A DNA stretch of 64,000 bases from Solidesulfovibrio alcoholivorans DSM 5433 (GCF_000702665.1 NZ_JNJA01000010.1:82325-146324), one strand, 5' to 3'. Shown: positions 53,178-62,135, counted from the first letter of the stretch. Notes: generated by a model not told the origin, from the letters alone. Made by a program: numbers and translations.

Positions 53178-54239
53178 TTATCCGGGCAGATCCGGTAAGC
53201 CTGTTTCCCTACGCTTGGTGCGTTCGAAATCCTCGCGGACCATGTCGCGTATCGCGGCGGCTTTGAGATCAACGCATTGGATGGCGTCCCAGTCCGGTTC
53301 CTGGCCGACCTTTTGCATGAGCAGACCGTCCGCACCGAACCAAAACGGCAGCAAGCCGCCCAGAAAGTACCCCCTGTCGCGCAGCACCGCCGCAGCCTGT
53401 GGAGCGCCCCCGTCGCCAAGGTTCAGGAATATCTGGAGCACGCCTTGTGGTCCGGCCTTGGCTTCGGCCGCGGAAACAACAGCGCCAAAATCCCTGCCGG
53501 CCCGGGTTACGGTCAGGCGCATGAGGCCGGTCTTCTGGATGAAGAAAGGGCTCGCCAGGGTATCCCCCGAGAGCGCCGCCGCAGAAGAAAACACTCGGGG
53601 GAGCGCCAGTTCCGCATACATCGTCTCGCAAAACGTCCGGTATGGCTCGGGCGCATGCACGTCGCGGGAGGTCTTTTCGAACACCTTGAACATCAACAAC
53701 AGCGAGATGTCGCGAGCCCCGTCGTTCTCCTTGGCCTGGACGCCGGACGACATGCATTCGACCTCGAGTCCGGTAAATGCCAAGCCCCTGGGCAGAACGA
53801 TACGTTGGGAAACCGTATGGTTGCTCACGGCCTCAAGGAAGACCACGGGGATTCGCAGCTGCTTGGGCAGTTTGTCGTGGGCCACCAGGCTGAATTCCGT
53901 GCTGAGGCCCCTTTTTCGATAGCTTTTGAGGACCATGAGCTGTCCGGCTTCGTATACGCCGGGATTGGGCGCGTGGCGAAACAGTCCGAACAGCCCGACC
54001 ACCTCCCCACGCGGCGTCCGGGCGACCACGGTGTATTGGTCGTCCGTGGCATTGCGGCGGATGATCTCCTTTGGGTCGTAGACATGCTCCAGCGGAAAGG
54101 TATCGCCGTATGTCGCATAATAGGCCAGGGCGACGCCCAGGGCGTCCTCGGGACGAAAAAGCTCTATCGTGACATCCTGGCCGGGTTCGATCTCCCGGTG
54201 CGAGTCTTGGAGTTTGCGGATCAATTCATCGCGTCCCAT
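53178..54239 (-). CDS. GNAT-type acetyltransferase, two-lobed
   Basis: A 353-residue protein. The N-terminal lobe (about 20-165) has GNAT features (YTVVARTPRGEVVGLFGLFR, GQLMVLKSYRKRGLSTEFSL for acetyl-CoA binding). The C-terminal lobe (about 190-325) ends in RDRGYFLGGLLPFWFGADGL, resembling the C-terminal lobe of the fusion protein at 56.86 kb. It would transfer an acyl group to an unknown amine. It is the last gene of the minus-strand operon PP-loop enzyme, E1-like enzyme, acetyltransferase. The ATG at 54,239 has AGGGGA upstream; the frame is open from 54,311. Confidence 0.7.
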   Translation of the reverse strand: MGRDELIRKLQDSHREIEPGQDVTIELFRPEDALGVALAYYATYGDTFPLEHVYDPKEIIRRNATDDQYTVVARTPRGEVVGLFGLFRHAPNPGVYEAGQLMVLKSYRKRGLSTEFSLVAHDKLPKQLRIPVVFLEAVSNHTVSQRIVLPRGLAFTGLEVECMSSGVQAKENDGARDISLLLMFKVFEKTSRDVHAPEPYRTFCETMYAELALPRVFSSAAALSGDTLASPFFIQKTGLMRLTVTRAGRDFGAVVSAAEAKAGPQGVLQIFLNLGDGGAPQAAAVLRDRGYFLGGLLPFWFGADGLLMQKVGQEPDWDAIQCVDLKAAAIRDMVREDFERTKRRETGLPDLPG

Positions 54240-54295
54240 TCGTGTCCCCTTGGCCCCGGTGGGTTCCATTGTCTCGGCAGGAGCGGAAGCGGATG

Positions 54296-55099
54296 TCATG
54301 CTCCAAGGCACACATCGCCCACCACCAGTTTCTGGCTGAGGAAATCCACCATGGAAAATCGCGGGGCAAAGACCGGTTCGCGGTCCACGAGCCCGGTTCC
54401 CCGCAGCAGACAGGTCAGGACTTCGCAGGCGAGAAGTGTGTTCGCCGCCAGAGCGCCAATGGCCGTTGTGGGCGCAATGCCGGAAGCATATGCCCCGGCA
54501 ATGCGATCCATGACCGGAGGGTTGAACAAGTCCCCCATAAACGACGGCAAAAGACCCCGCCTGCCATCGGACTTCTCCTGCACCAGCCGCCAGAAGGCCT
54601 CCGGCATCATGCCGCCGGGCTCATGGGCCACCAGCAGGGCACCGAAGCCGACGGCCCCGCAGGTGAACATGGGCAGACCGTGTTTTTCCAGCAGGGGAGA
54701 GGTCATCGCCTTGACGTCGTGGCCTTTTTCCGCGTCGATGACGCCGACATAGACGTCGGCACCGGCCAGGAACCGTTCGAGGTTGCCGCCGGTGACCCCC
54801 TCCGGGAAGCCTTCAAGCTCCAGGGCCGGATTGATGGACCGGGCCAATTCTCCATACACCTCAAGCTTGGGGCGTCCCATGGTCTGACCGAAGGCCCCGG
54901 CCTGCCGGTTCATGTCCGGCGGGTCGAAAACGCCGTTTTCCGCCAACCGAAAACGTGTCACCCCGCAACGGACCAAGGCCAGGAAGGCACCGCCGCCCAC
55001 ACCGCCCAGTCCGGCAAGGGCGACAACCTTGTCCCGCAGGACCGCCAGTCCGTCCTCGGTGAAGATGGGCACCGCCCGGTTCAGGAATGTACTGGCCAT
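54296..55099 (-). CDS. E1/ThiF/MoeB-family adenylating enzyme
   Basis: A 267-residue protein with the E1 superfamily pattern: VVALAGLGGVGGGAFLALVR (nucleotide-binding, about 26-45), FRLAENGVFDPPDMNRQAGA (about 50-69, with the conserved NRQ) and MGRPKLEVYGELARSINPAL. Such enzymes adenylate a carboxyl terminus of a protein, peptide or small acid. No ubiquitin-like partner, rhodanese domain or CxxC zinc pair is seen. GGGAG stands before the ATG at 55,099. It is two bases downstream of the PP-loop gene, so they are tightly coupled and probably act on the same substrate. Confidence 0.78.
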   Translation of the reverse strand: MASTFLNRAVPIFTEDGLAVLRDKVVALAGLGGVGGGAFLALVRCGVTRFRLAENGVFDPPDMNRQAGAFGQTMGRPKLEVYGELARSINPALELEGFPEGVTGGNLERFLAGADVYVGVIDAEKGHDVKAMTSPLLEKHGLPMFTCGAVGFGALLVAHEPGGMMPEAFWRLVQEKSDGRRGLLPSFMGDLFNPPVMDRIAGAYASGIAPTTAIGALAANTLLACEVLTCLLRGTGLVDREPVFAPRFSMVDFLSQKLVVGDVCLGA

Positions 55100-55101
55100 G
55101 C

Positions 55102-56574
55102 TCACTCCCGGCATCCCGGTGCGCAGTCGCAAAGGGAGTAGGTGGTTTCGCCGTGGCTGTGGCGATCCTCCTCGCTTATACGCAAATCGCCGAGCAGCTC
55201 GGCCATGACTTCCGGTTCATGGTGGTAGCCGAGGGCTTCCACCTCCCGCAGCGCCTCCTCCCGGGAAAGCAACCCGAAATAGACCCCGGCGCTGACTTCC
55301 ACGATGGATTGCGGAAAGGCGGTGGTACGCATGTTGCGAAAACGCATGTTCTGGCAGTAATCCTTGACCTTTTCGAGGCGGCAGCTGGTGTGCAGCAAGC
55401 TCTTCTGTCCCGGAGGCATTTTCCAGTCCATTTCCTTATGCATCAAATCCGTCGCCGCACGCCAGGAGCCGTACAGCGCATTCGTCTTCAAGCGGAGGAA
55501 TTGCGGCACGAAAGCGGATGCGTCCTGCTTGGCCCGCGCCAGGAACCGGTCAAGCGGTCGGTAGATCGGGTCGAGGACCTTTCGGATAGAGCTCTGGTAG
55601 CGGATGAACTCCGCTGTCAGGGAAAAAGGATTGGCGGGCTCGGGAGGGCTGGCCGTCATCCCCAGGAATTGAAGGGTCTGCTCGCGAATGGACGGGGGCG
55701 CGGGCGGCACCTTCCCGTTGCCGCCTTGCAGGTTGCGCATGACATAGCTCATGACCGCCAGTTGGACTTCCTCGACCCCCTGCATGACCACCGGAATCCG
55801 TTCCTGGGCGGCGAGCGGAAAAAAAAGGACGTGGGCCACGGTCGGGCAAAGGCAGGGCATCCCTACCTGGCCGAACTGGGAACGCATGGCCTCACGAATG
55901 ACGTTTATCGGCAAGGTGCGTTCCACCAACTCGACATCCGGCAACAATTCAAGGGAGCGGCGGATGTTCCTGCGGCAGGTATCGTTGGTATAGGGCATGT
56001 TCCAGGAGGCGGCCAGGACGCGCAGCCCGAGCTTTTTCGCTAGATACCACAGCAGATAGGTAGAATCCTTGCCGCCGGTGCATAGGACCATGACGTCGAA
56101 GCGGGAGTCCCTGTTGGCGGCGGCGATCGACAGCAACGCGGCGTCGTCCACCGTATTGCGCGGCCCGGCGGAACCTCCCTCCTGCTCGGCCAGCTCATAG
56201 CACTGGCAGAAGGCGCACACGCCCCGGGCATCGAATTCGAGCCCCGGCAGCAAGTGATCGTCGGCCACGCATCGGGTGCAGGTCCGCTTGTGATCGGCCG
56301 TGGACGGCTGCCGCTGATCCTGTTTGTCCACCACGATCCCCTGCGCGACCAGTCGCAGGAATTCCTCGCTTTCGCGCACGGTCTCGGGCAGGCGGTCCAG
56401 GGCAGCCGAACCATCGAGTCCGGCCAGGGTCTCGGCAAGGCTATCCGGCAGGGGCAGAACCGTTTCCTGGTGGTGGGGCGGATTGCGCAGGCCGTAATAG
56501 ACAAGGACCTTCCCGTCTCGACTCTCCCGCACCGCCCATCGGTACTGGAGTACGGGATGCGCCGGCATGTGCAT
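55102..56574 (-). CDS. PP-loop ATP pyrophosphatase / amidotransferase-like enzyme (WbpG-like)
   Basis: A 490-residue protein. A zinc-ribbon-like segment, CTRCVADDHLLPGLEFDARG then VCAFCQCYE (about 95-123), precedes the PP-loop VLCTGGKDSTYLLWYLAKKL (about 158-177). GMPCLCPTVAHVLFFP lies in the middle, and the C-terminus is Cys-rich (SLCDCAPGCRE). This order matches N-acetyl-sugar amidotransferases (WbpG/PseA-like) and other adenylating PP-loop enzymes that replace an oxygen by nitrogen or sulfur. It starts the minus-strand operon; GAGGT lies four bases before the ATG at 56,574. No sugar-pathway genes accompany it, so the substrate may differ from known WbpG proteins. Confidence 0.72.
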   Translation of the reverse strand: MHMPAHPVLQYRWAVRESRDGKVLVYYGLRNPPHHQETVLPLPDSLAETLAGLDGSAALDRLPETVRESEEFLRLVAQGIVVDKQDQRQPSTADHKRTCTRCVADDHLLPGLEFDARGVCAFCQCYELAEQEGGSAGPRNTVDDAALLSIAAANRDSRFDVMVLCTGGKDSTYLLWYLAKKLGLRVLAASWNMPYTNDTCRRNIRRSLELLPDVELVERTLPINVIREAMRSQFGQVGMPCLCPTVAHVLFFPLAAQERIPVVMQGVEEVQLAVMSYVMRNLQGGNGKVPPAPPSIREQTLQFLGMTASPPEPANPFSLTAEFIRYQSSIRKVLDPIYRPLDRFLARAKQDASAFVPQFLRLKTNALYGSWRAATDLMHKEMDWKMPPGQKSLLHTSCRLEKVKDYCQNMRFRNMRTTAFPQSIVEVSAGVYFGLLSREEALREVEALGYHHEPEVMAELLGDLRISEEDRHSHGETTYSLCDCAPGCRE

Positions 56575-56854
56575 GGCGACCTCGTTTCGGCTTCGGCACG
56601 TCCGCATGGACGGCTTGCGCCCTTTGGGTATCGCTCCCCGTGCACTGCGTTTTCCGATTTCGTGGGGTGGTTTGCCGTGATCCCCCATGACGCTGACGCA
56701 CGAGCGCGTATTTATTGTATGCCATGGGCGAAAGAACGTCGAGCGTATTTCCATCCCGCCGGCATTGTCGATTTGCCGCGCACCGGGGAATCCGATATTC
56801 TGCGGAGGCAGGACGCGAGCAACGGTCCACCAAGCCTGTTGCCGGGAGTTTCAT

Positions 56855-58168
56855 ATGTCCGATGACGTCTGCGTGTCGCTGGAGATTCCGGCGGAAACCG
56901 CTTTTGCCTGTCCCGTGGCCGGCCTGGCCGACGTCTTGGCGGAACGCGCGGGTTTCGGCCGGAGGGAACGCTACCGTTTCCAACTGACCGTCGAGGAATT
57001 CTGTCTGTACCTCGCCGGACTCGCCGCGGACAACCGGCCGCTCACCCTGGGCCTTACCGGCAAACGGCACCAACTGCGCGCTTCGTTTGCGTTCCAGGCG
57101 ACGAACCTTTCCCTTGGCGCGCTCAATATCACTTCCCGCGCCACGACCGGAACACGCGTCGACACAGCCGAGGAGATAGGGGTGTTGCTGGCCGGCAAGG
57201 CCGCGGACCGGTTCCATCTCAAGCACAAGGGCGCGGATCGCTTCCTCCTCGAAGCCGAGGTGGACAGAGCCTACCCGGAGGCCGCTTCGGTCCGTCATCC
57301 CGAGGGCTTGCGCCCACCCTACACGATTCGCCCGGGCCGTGATTCGGCCCAGCTCACACAGGCCGCCGCCCTGGCCAGCGCCGTCTACCCGCCCTGGCAA
57401 TGCCCAAGCAGCTTCCGCACGCCCGGCAAGTTCCCGGACATGGTCGCCGATGGGCAGACAACTTGCGTTGTGGCCTGCGACGCGAAGGGACAAACGGCCG
57501 GTCTGCTGGCCTGGAGTCCGTGCAGCGAGCAGGGCCTGTATTTTTCCGGACCCTTCGTCTTTGTCCCCCCCGAAGAAGCCGCCAACGTGGCTCGGCTGCT
57601 GGTCGACGGCTTCCTGGAGACGGTGGCCCGCGAGTCGTACAGCATCGTGCTCAGTTTTCGGGCCACTTCCGATCTCCCCGAGGCGTCTTTCGAGACCCTG
57701 GGCTTCCTGCAATCTTTCATGGACGGCCGATTGGAACAGCATCCGGTCGTCTTTCGCCATCTGCGCGAGGATAATGGTTTGGCGGTCTGGTGCGCGCCGC
57801 AACTGGAGGACTTTCTGCGCCAGACGTATGACCGGTTGGCCCTGCCCCGGGACATTCTGCCCGTGGACGCGCCGGCCGGCCGGCCCCGGCGGGAATCCCT
57901 GCTCGGCGCCACCTATGACCGGGTGCGCAATTTCGCCGAGTTGGAGCCGTTTCTCGACGGCGAGGACCTCACGGCGAATTTGGCGACCCATGTGGCGGCC
58001 TTTCGCCGCAAGGGTATCGGCACCATCCTCTACACCATGGACCTTGCCGTTCCCTGGGAAGCGGCGCTGGCCGGCGACCTGATCCAGGCCGGCTTCGCGC
58101 CGGTGGCCGTCCTCCCCCAGGGCGGGCAGTCGGACAAGGTCATCTGGCAGTATGCGCAGCTTGCTTGA
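56855..58168 (+). CDS. Fusion of a HATPase-like (anti-sigma-type) domain and a two-lobed acetyltransferase
   Basis: A 437-residue protein. Residues 1-130 resemble RsbW-type HATPases (LEIPAETAFACPVAGLADVL, RERYRFQLTVEEFCLYLAGL). Residues about 150-300 look like a GNAT domain (TCVVACDAKGQTAGLLAWSP, YFSGPFVFVPPEEAANVARL). The last 130 are a second acetyltransferase-like lobe (AAFRRKGIGTILYTMDLAVP). A GGGAG site precedes the ATG at 56,855; the open frame upstream to 56,687 lacks one. It is divergent from the PP-loop gene across 280 bases and overlaps the HisC-like gene by 17 bases. Confidence 0.65.
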   Translation: MSDDVCVSLEIPAETAFACPVAGLADVLAERAGFGRRERYRFQLTVEEFCLYLAGLAADNRPLTLGLTGKRHQLRASFAFQATNLSLGALNITSRATTGTRVDTAEEIGVLLAGKAADRFHLKHKGADRFLLEAEVDRAYPEAASVRHPEGLRPPYTIRPGRDSAQLTQAAALASAVYPPWQCPSSFRTPGKFPDMVADGQTTCVVACDAKGQTAGLLAWSPCSEQGLYFSGPFVFVPPEEAANVARLLVDGFLETVARESYSIVLSFRATSDLPEASFETLGFLQSFMDGRLEQHPVVFRHLREDNGLAVWCAPQLEDFLRQTYDRLALPRDILPVDAPAGRPRRESLLGATYDRVRNFAELEPFLDGEDLTANLATHVAAFRRKGIGTILYTMDLAVPWEAALAGDLIQAGFAPVAVLPQGGQSDKVIWQYAQLA

Positions 58169-59261
58169 TCTCGTGCCGGACTATGTCCGGTCTTTCGAGC
58201 GGTACGTCCCCAGCCGGCCCGATCCGGTGCTCATGCGCCAGTTCGGGGTGACGCACCTTTTTCGGCTCAACAACAACGAAAACGCCCTGGGACCGCCTCC
58301 CCTGGCCCAGGAGGCCATCGCCTCCTTCCCGCCCGAACGGGGCGCCATCTATCCCAGCGGCGACGCCTACGACTTGCGCCAGGCCCTGGCCGTCCGTTTT
58401 GGCAAATCTCCGGACCAGTTCCTGGTCGGCAACGGTTCCTGCGAGGTCATCAGCTCCGTCATCCGGGCCTTCTGCGGGCCTGGCGACGCCATTGTCACCG
58501 CGGACAAGACCTTTGCCGTCTACGAGTGGGTGGCGAAATTTTCCGGCATCGAGGCCCGGCTGGTCCCGCTGGCAAGCCAGGCCCTGTCCCCCGAGGCCAT
58601 GCTGGCGGCTGTCACGGAGCAGACCAAGATCGTCTTCGTGTGCAATCCCAACAATCCCACCGGTTCCTGGTGGAACCGGGCCACCCTGGAGCGCTTTCTG
58701 ACCGCCCTCGACGGCCGGGCCTTGGTGGTGCTCGACGAGGCCTACCGCGAATTCCTGGCCGATCCGGACTTCCCCGACGGCCTGGAGGTCATGGAGCGCC
58801 ACGCCAACGTGCTGGTGTTTCGCACCTTCTCCAAGATGTACGGCCTGGCCGGCTTTCGAATCGGCTACCTGTGCGGCTCCCTGGAGGCGGTGGATATCGT
58901 GCGGCGCACCCACATCGCCTATTCGGTGAACAGCCTGGGACAGATCGCTGCCACGGCGGCCCTGGCCGACGACGCCGACCACATCGCCGCCACCCGGCGC
59001 ATGGTGGACGCAGCCAAGTGCTCTCTGCGCGACCGGTTCGACGCCCTGGGGCTCGAATACGTCAGTGGCGCCGGCAACTTCATCATGGTCCGCACGCCGC
59101 TCTCCGATACCCTGCTCTACCGCAAGCTCATGCGGGAAGGGGTGATGGTGCGCACCATGACCGGCTTTCGCTACCCCGACTGGATTCGCGTCTCTCTGGC
59201 GCAGGAACAGGCCATGGAAGCCTTTGCCAAGGCCCTGGGAAAGATCCTGGGGCAGAGATAA
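58152..59261 (+). CDS. HisC-like PLP-dependent aminotransferase
   Basis: A 369-residue fold-type I aminotransferase of the histidinol-phosphate aminotransferase group. Key segments: RLNNNENALGPPP (about 37-49), GNGSCEVISSV (about 96-106), VCNPNNPTGSW (about 160-170), VVLDEAYREF (about 195) and the PLP lysine in FRTFSKMYGLAGFRIGY (about 219-235). HisC makes histidinol phosphate from imidazole-acetol phosphate, but many relatives act on other amino acids or phosphonates. Here it sits beside acetyltransferase, E1-like and PP-loop genes and no his genes, so a special substrate is likely. Confidence 0.85.
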   Translation: MRSLLDLVPDYVRSFERYVPSRPDPVLMRQFGVTHLFRLNNNENALGPPPLAQEAIASFPPERGAIYPSGDAYDLRQALAVRFGKSPDQFLVGNGSCEVISSVIRAFCGPGDAIVTADKTFAVYEWVAKFSGIEARLVPLASQALSPEAMLAAVTEQTKIVFVCNPNNPTGSWWNRATLERFLTALDGRALVVLDEAYREFLADPDFPDGLEVMERHANVLVFRTFSKMYGLAGFRIGYLCGSLEAVDIVRRTHIAYSVNSLGQIAATAALADDADHIAATRRMVDAAKCSLRDRFDALGLEYVSGAGNFIMVRTPLSDTLLYRKLMREGVMVRTMTGFRYPDWIRVSLAQEQAMEAFAKALGKILGQR

Positions 59262-59414
59262 ACGAGTGGCAACGGGTTTGGAACCCGAACCAGCGCTAGA
59301 GAGCCTTGTCGGGCTGCAGCGATAGCTCTGTCGGGCTTGCCTCATACTCGGATTTGGAGATGGTGCGGAGCCGATGTCTCAGGAAGGAGCGGGGGGGGCC
59401 GGCAAACCGATGAT

Positions 59415-59512
59415 GGTACACTGCGCAAACCCGCGACCTCCTCCTCCCCAAACTCATGTCCGGCGAAATCCGGGTCAAGGACGCTGAGAAAGCCGTGGGG
59501 GCTGTGCTCTGA
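59415..59512 (+). pseudogene. hsdS: hsdS C-terminal remnant
   Basis: TRDLLLPKLMSGEIRVKDAE then KAVGAVL and a stop match the typical end of type I specificity subunits (RDTLLPKLMSGELRV...). The target-recognition domains are missing. The stop overlaps the DUF3800 start (TGATG), the usual coupling in such loci. The stretch 59,262-59,414 shows nothing else recognisable. Confidence 0.7.
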
Positions 59513-59580
59513 TGAAGGTCCTCTTCCTCGACGAGTCCGGCGACCACAACCTGTCCGTGATCGACCCGCAGTATTCGGGA
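59512..59580 (+). pseudogene. DUF3800 protein, first 21 codons only
   Basis: MKVLFLDESGDHNLSVIDPQ followed by Y is the characteristic start of DUF3800 proteins, which often sit in type I restriction loci. Homology ends at about 59,575, and the frame then runs out of register into the hsdR fragment. A deletion has joined the two. Confidence 0.65.
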
Positions 59581-59893
59581 GGCTCGACTTCGCGGTGGGG
59601 TACTTGGACTGTCCCAGGACGAGATCGCTTTCTATGATGCCCTGGCCGAGAACCAAAGCGCGGTCGATGTCATGGGGGACGCATCATTGCGGGTCATCGC
59701 CCATGAGCTATTGACCAGCCTCAAGGGCAGCATCACCGTCGATTGGGCACACAGGGAAAGCGCCCGTGCCAGGATGCGTGTGCTGGTGAAGCGGATTCTT
59801 AGGCGTCATGGCTATTCGCCCGACCTCCAGGACGCGGCTATCCAGGTGGTCCTCCAGCAGGCAGAAGCATTGTCGGCGCAGTGGGCAGCATAG
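59580..59893 (+). pseudogene. hsdR: hsdR C-terminal fragment (better preserved copy)
   Basis: ARLRGGVLGLSQDEIAFYDA, LAENQSAVDVMGDASLRVIA, then HRESARARMRVLVKRILRRH and the end QVVLQQAEALSAQWAA plus stop match the last 100 or so residues of HsdR, the motor and nuclease subunit of type I restriction enzymes. The nuclease and helicase parts are missing. A shorter copy lies at 33.58 kb. The gap 59,894-60,030 is AT-rich with no gene. Confidence 0.75.
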
Positions 59894-60030
59894 AGACTTA
59901 TCGTTCAAAGCGCCTGCCAGCTTGTCTCTTCGCACCACGCACAAAAATCATACGAAAATGCGATGAATTCGCTACGTTGCAATACGAACTACACGAATAA
60001 CTTTTAAGATTCTTCAGCCAAAAGCGAGGC

Positions 60031-61500
60031 CTAATTCTTCTTCACCCTATGTGAATTAGCATCCTTGTCAGCAGCCCAATCACGAACAAACTGTCGCGAT
60101 TTCTGATTGATCGCAGAGTAAGGCGCTCTAGATTTAACAAACCATTTGTGCACGTTATACATGTAAAGCAAATTCTTTTTCGAACACACCCTAAACGTAT
60201 TATTATTGAATAAATTTGACTCTATCAAAACATCGGGATCACTCGACCGCTCGGGAAAAAGAATACCGCCGTGAGAAATACATGCCAAAAAATCATCAAC
60301 ATATTTTTCAAATTGTCTTGGCGTATGTATGTGAAAAAACGCTGCACCAATATCATATTTTTTGACTGCTCTTGATAATATTTTATCTATTTCCATTTGA
60401 CTGTGAACGTTAATTGGTTCAAATATAGCCGTCGCATCAACTCTTTCGCCTTGATTGAATTTTTTTAAACTTGACATTGCAATTTCTATTGTTTTCTCAT
60501 CATAAAGATGTCCAACAGAAGAAGGGTCAATATATTCGCATCCAGGAACATAATACAAGCCAATTCTTTTACCAAAAACAAAAACGGGCAACTTTTTATT
60601 GCCTTTTCTAGCTTTCTCGCCAAAGCCTGATGTGTCATAGCTAAAATCGATATCACTAACACCAAGTCGGTCATAAGATGAAAAAAGATCTTCTAGAACG
60701 GCTATGGCAAAACGGTCTTGGATCAAATTGATGCCAAGGAAGTGCAGTGAGAAAACTTTTTTATCATCTTCATTTTTTGCATTTAAAAAATCGATAAGAG
60801 CCTTGTATGCTGCGACGATGAACGGGCTCATAACGTTTGACGTGTCTTTTCTGACCCCGACTAGGCCGCCAATAGCTCTACGCTGAATACATTGACCAAC
60901 CTGATATTCTTTATAAATATCTAGCCATATATCGTATAGATCGACTGTTTTGGCGTGCATGGCAAATATAAATTTTTCACAGAGACTCGGATGCGCCTCT
61001 AAAAATCTCATCGTTTTTTCGGTTATCTTCCTGTTGGCTGCTCCGATTGTTTGTTTGTTGTTATAGGACTTAAATTTTTCATTGAACGGCAAGTCGAGCG
61101 TAAAAATTCTATAAATATCAGACGAAGATTTTTCTACAAAGAAATGATACATATAGGCCATGACTCCAATACATTCTGGGTCAATATCTCCTTTTATGAA
61201 AGAATATCCACCGGAATCGATCCATAGCCTCATTTCATGACTTCGATATCGATTGACTAAAGCCTCGACACTGGAAGAAAAACTTGTAACTTTAATTTTT
61301 GCTTTTTTCTCTTCTTCGTCGGTTATTGAGAACGCGTTTGATTTAGAGTTCTCTTTTGAAAGTTCTTTAGTCTGCTTCCCAAACATACCTTTTAAAGACA
61401 ACAATACGTCTTTGGTCTGCCTCAACACACTGGGGATGATATCAATGGTGTCCGAATAAGGCTTAACTCCGCTGAGGACGAAAACATATCGCATATGCAT
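60031..61500 (-). CDS. TGT/DpdA-like TIM-barrel protein (tentative), AT-rich
   Basis: A 489-residue soluble protein in clearly AT-rich DNA, unlike its neighbours, so probably acquired. Several segments recall the tRNA-guanine transglycosylase fold: WIDSGGYSFIKG (about 93-104, compare DSGGFQ), RIFTLDLPFNEKF (about 131-143), FIFAMHAKTVDLYDIW (about 183) and AIGGLVGVRKD (about 208-218, compare AIGGLSVGE). The relatives include queuine/archaeosine enzymes and DpdA, which puts 7-deazaguanine into DNA in phages and defence-like islands. No other dpd gene is present. The match is by motif only. The start at 61,500 has a weak AGG upstream; 61,494 is possible. Confidence 0.45.
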   Translation of the reverse strand: MHMRYVFVLSGVKPYSDTIDIIPSVLRQTKDVLLSLKGMFGKQTKELSKENSKSNAFSITDEEEKKAKIKVTSFSSSVEALVNRYRSHEMRLWIDSGGYSFIKGDIDPECIGVMAYMYHFFVEKSSSDIYRIFTLDLPFNEKFKSYNNKQTIGAANRKITEKTMRFLEAHPSLCEKFIFAMHAKTVDLYDIWLDIYKEYQVGQCIQRRAIGGLVGVRKDTSNVMSPFIVAAYKALIDFLNAKNEDDKKVFSLHFLGINLIQDRFAIAVLEDLFSSYDRLGVSDIDFSYDTSGFGEKARKGNKKLPVFVFGKRIGLYYVPGCEYIDPSSVGHLYDEKTIEIAMSSLKKFNQGERVDATAIFEPINVHSQMEIDKILSRAVKKYDIGAAFFHIHTPRQFEKYVDDFLACISHGGILFPERSSDPDVLIESNLFNNNTFRVCSKKNLLYMYNVHKWFVKSRAPYSAINQKSRQFVRDWAADKDANSHRVKKN

Positions 61501-61690
61501 GAAACCTGTTTTTTGGATTCACTCTTTGTAGCCAGAGGTCCTTCAGCCGGGGCGGTAGCCCCAGGGATGAAGGAAAACCCCATGAAAAGCTCCACAAGCC
61601 CATAACTCGTTTCACGATTTTTCCTGGGCGAATTGTAAGGGCAATCCATTTTCTTCGTCAACAAAAACAGGGAGTGGCAATGGACTCGGG

Positions 61691-61763
61691 TGTGTAGATG
61701 ACGCCGCCCTTCCTGCCCTCGTGCTTGGCAAATTCACCTAGGAAGTACTCGCACAGGCGCAGC
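61691..61763 (-). pseudogene. hsdM: hsdM fragment
   Basis: On the minus strand LRLCEYFLGEFAKHEGRKGG then VIYT corresponds to the (Y)EYFLGQFA...EGKKGGQFYTP motif before the SAM site of HsdM, the methylase subunit of type I restriction systems. Only about 25 codons are recognisable. It is on the opposite strand from the hsdS and hsdR relics at 59.4-59.9 kb. Confidence 0.6.
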
Positions 61764-62135
61764 CATTATTTTTACCATCCCGAAAAAAAAGCTTGCCCAT
61801 GGCCAGGACAGAGGCGTATGAACAATCCGCAGGCCATTTTTGGCCTACCAACCGCCCAGGGGTAATTCAGGGCGGCCGTGACGATCCCCACCAATAAACA
61901 GGCAAGCGCTTGGTTGGTGAGGATTTTTTTATGCACGGCACTCCATTTACCCTTTCCCGCTCCCGAATTCTCTTTGACGGACGACGCCCCGATTGTGCGA
62001 AACTATGTGGGCGTGGTGCCCGATCTCCACCATCTCAGCCGCCGCTTGCCGTTGGCGGGGGCTTTTCCATTCAACATGGCGGCCAGCCGTTTGCTGACGG
62101 CTCATAAAACAACAGTAAAAGATATCGAGGCCACA
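61764..62135. other. Stretch without a recognisable gene
   Basis: There are small hairpins (for example AGGCCATTTTTGGCCT near 61,830) but no protein family in any frame. The sequence upstream, 61,501-61,690, holds a hairpin GGGGCGGTAGCCCC (about 61,540) that recalls IS ends, without a transposase. Confidence 0.35.

Noticed and set aside
58152..59261. Ordinary histidine biosynthesis gene hisC
   Set aside because: Not excluded by sequence, but no his gene is nearby and the gene overlaps the acetyltransferase fusion, so I left the gene symbol empty.
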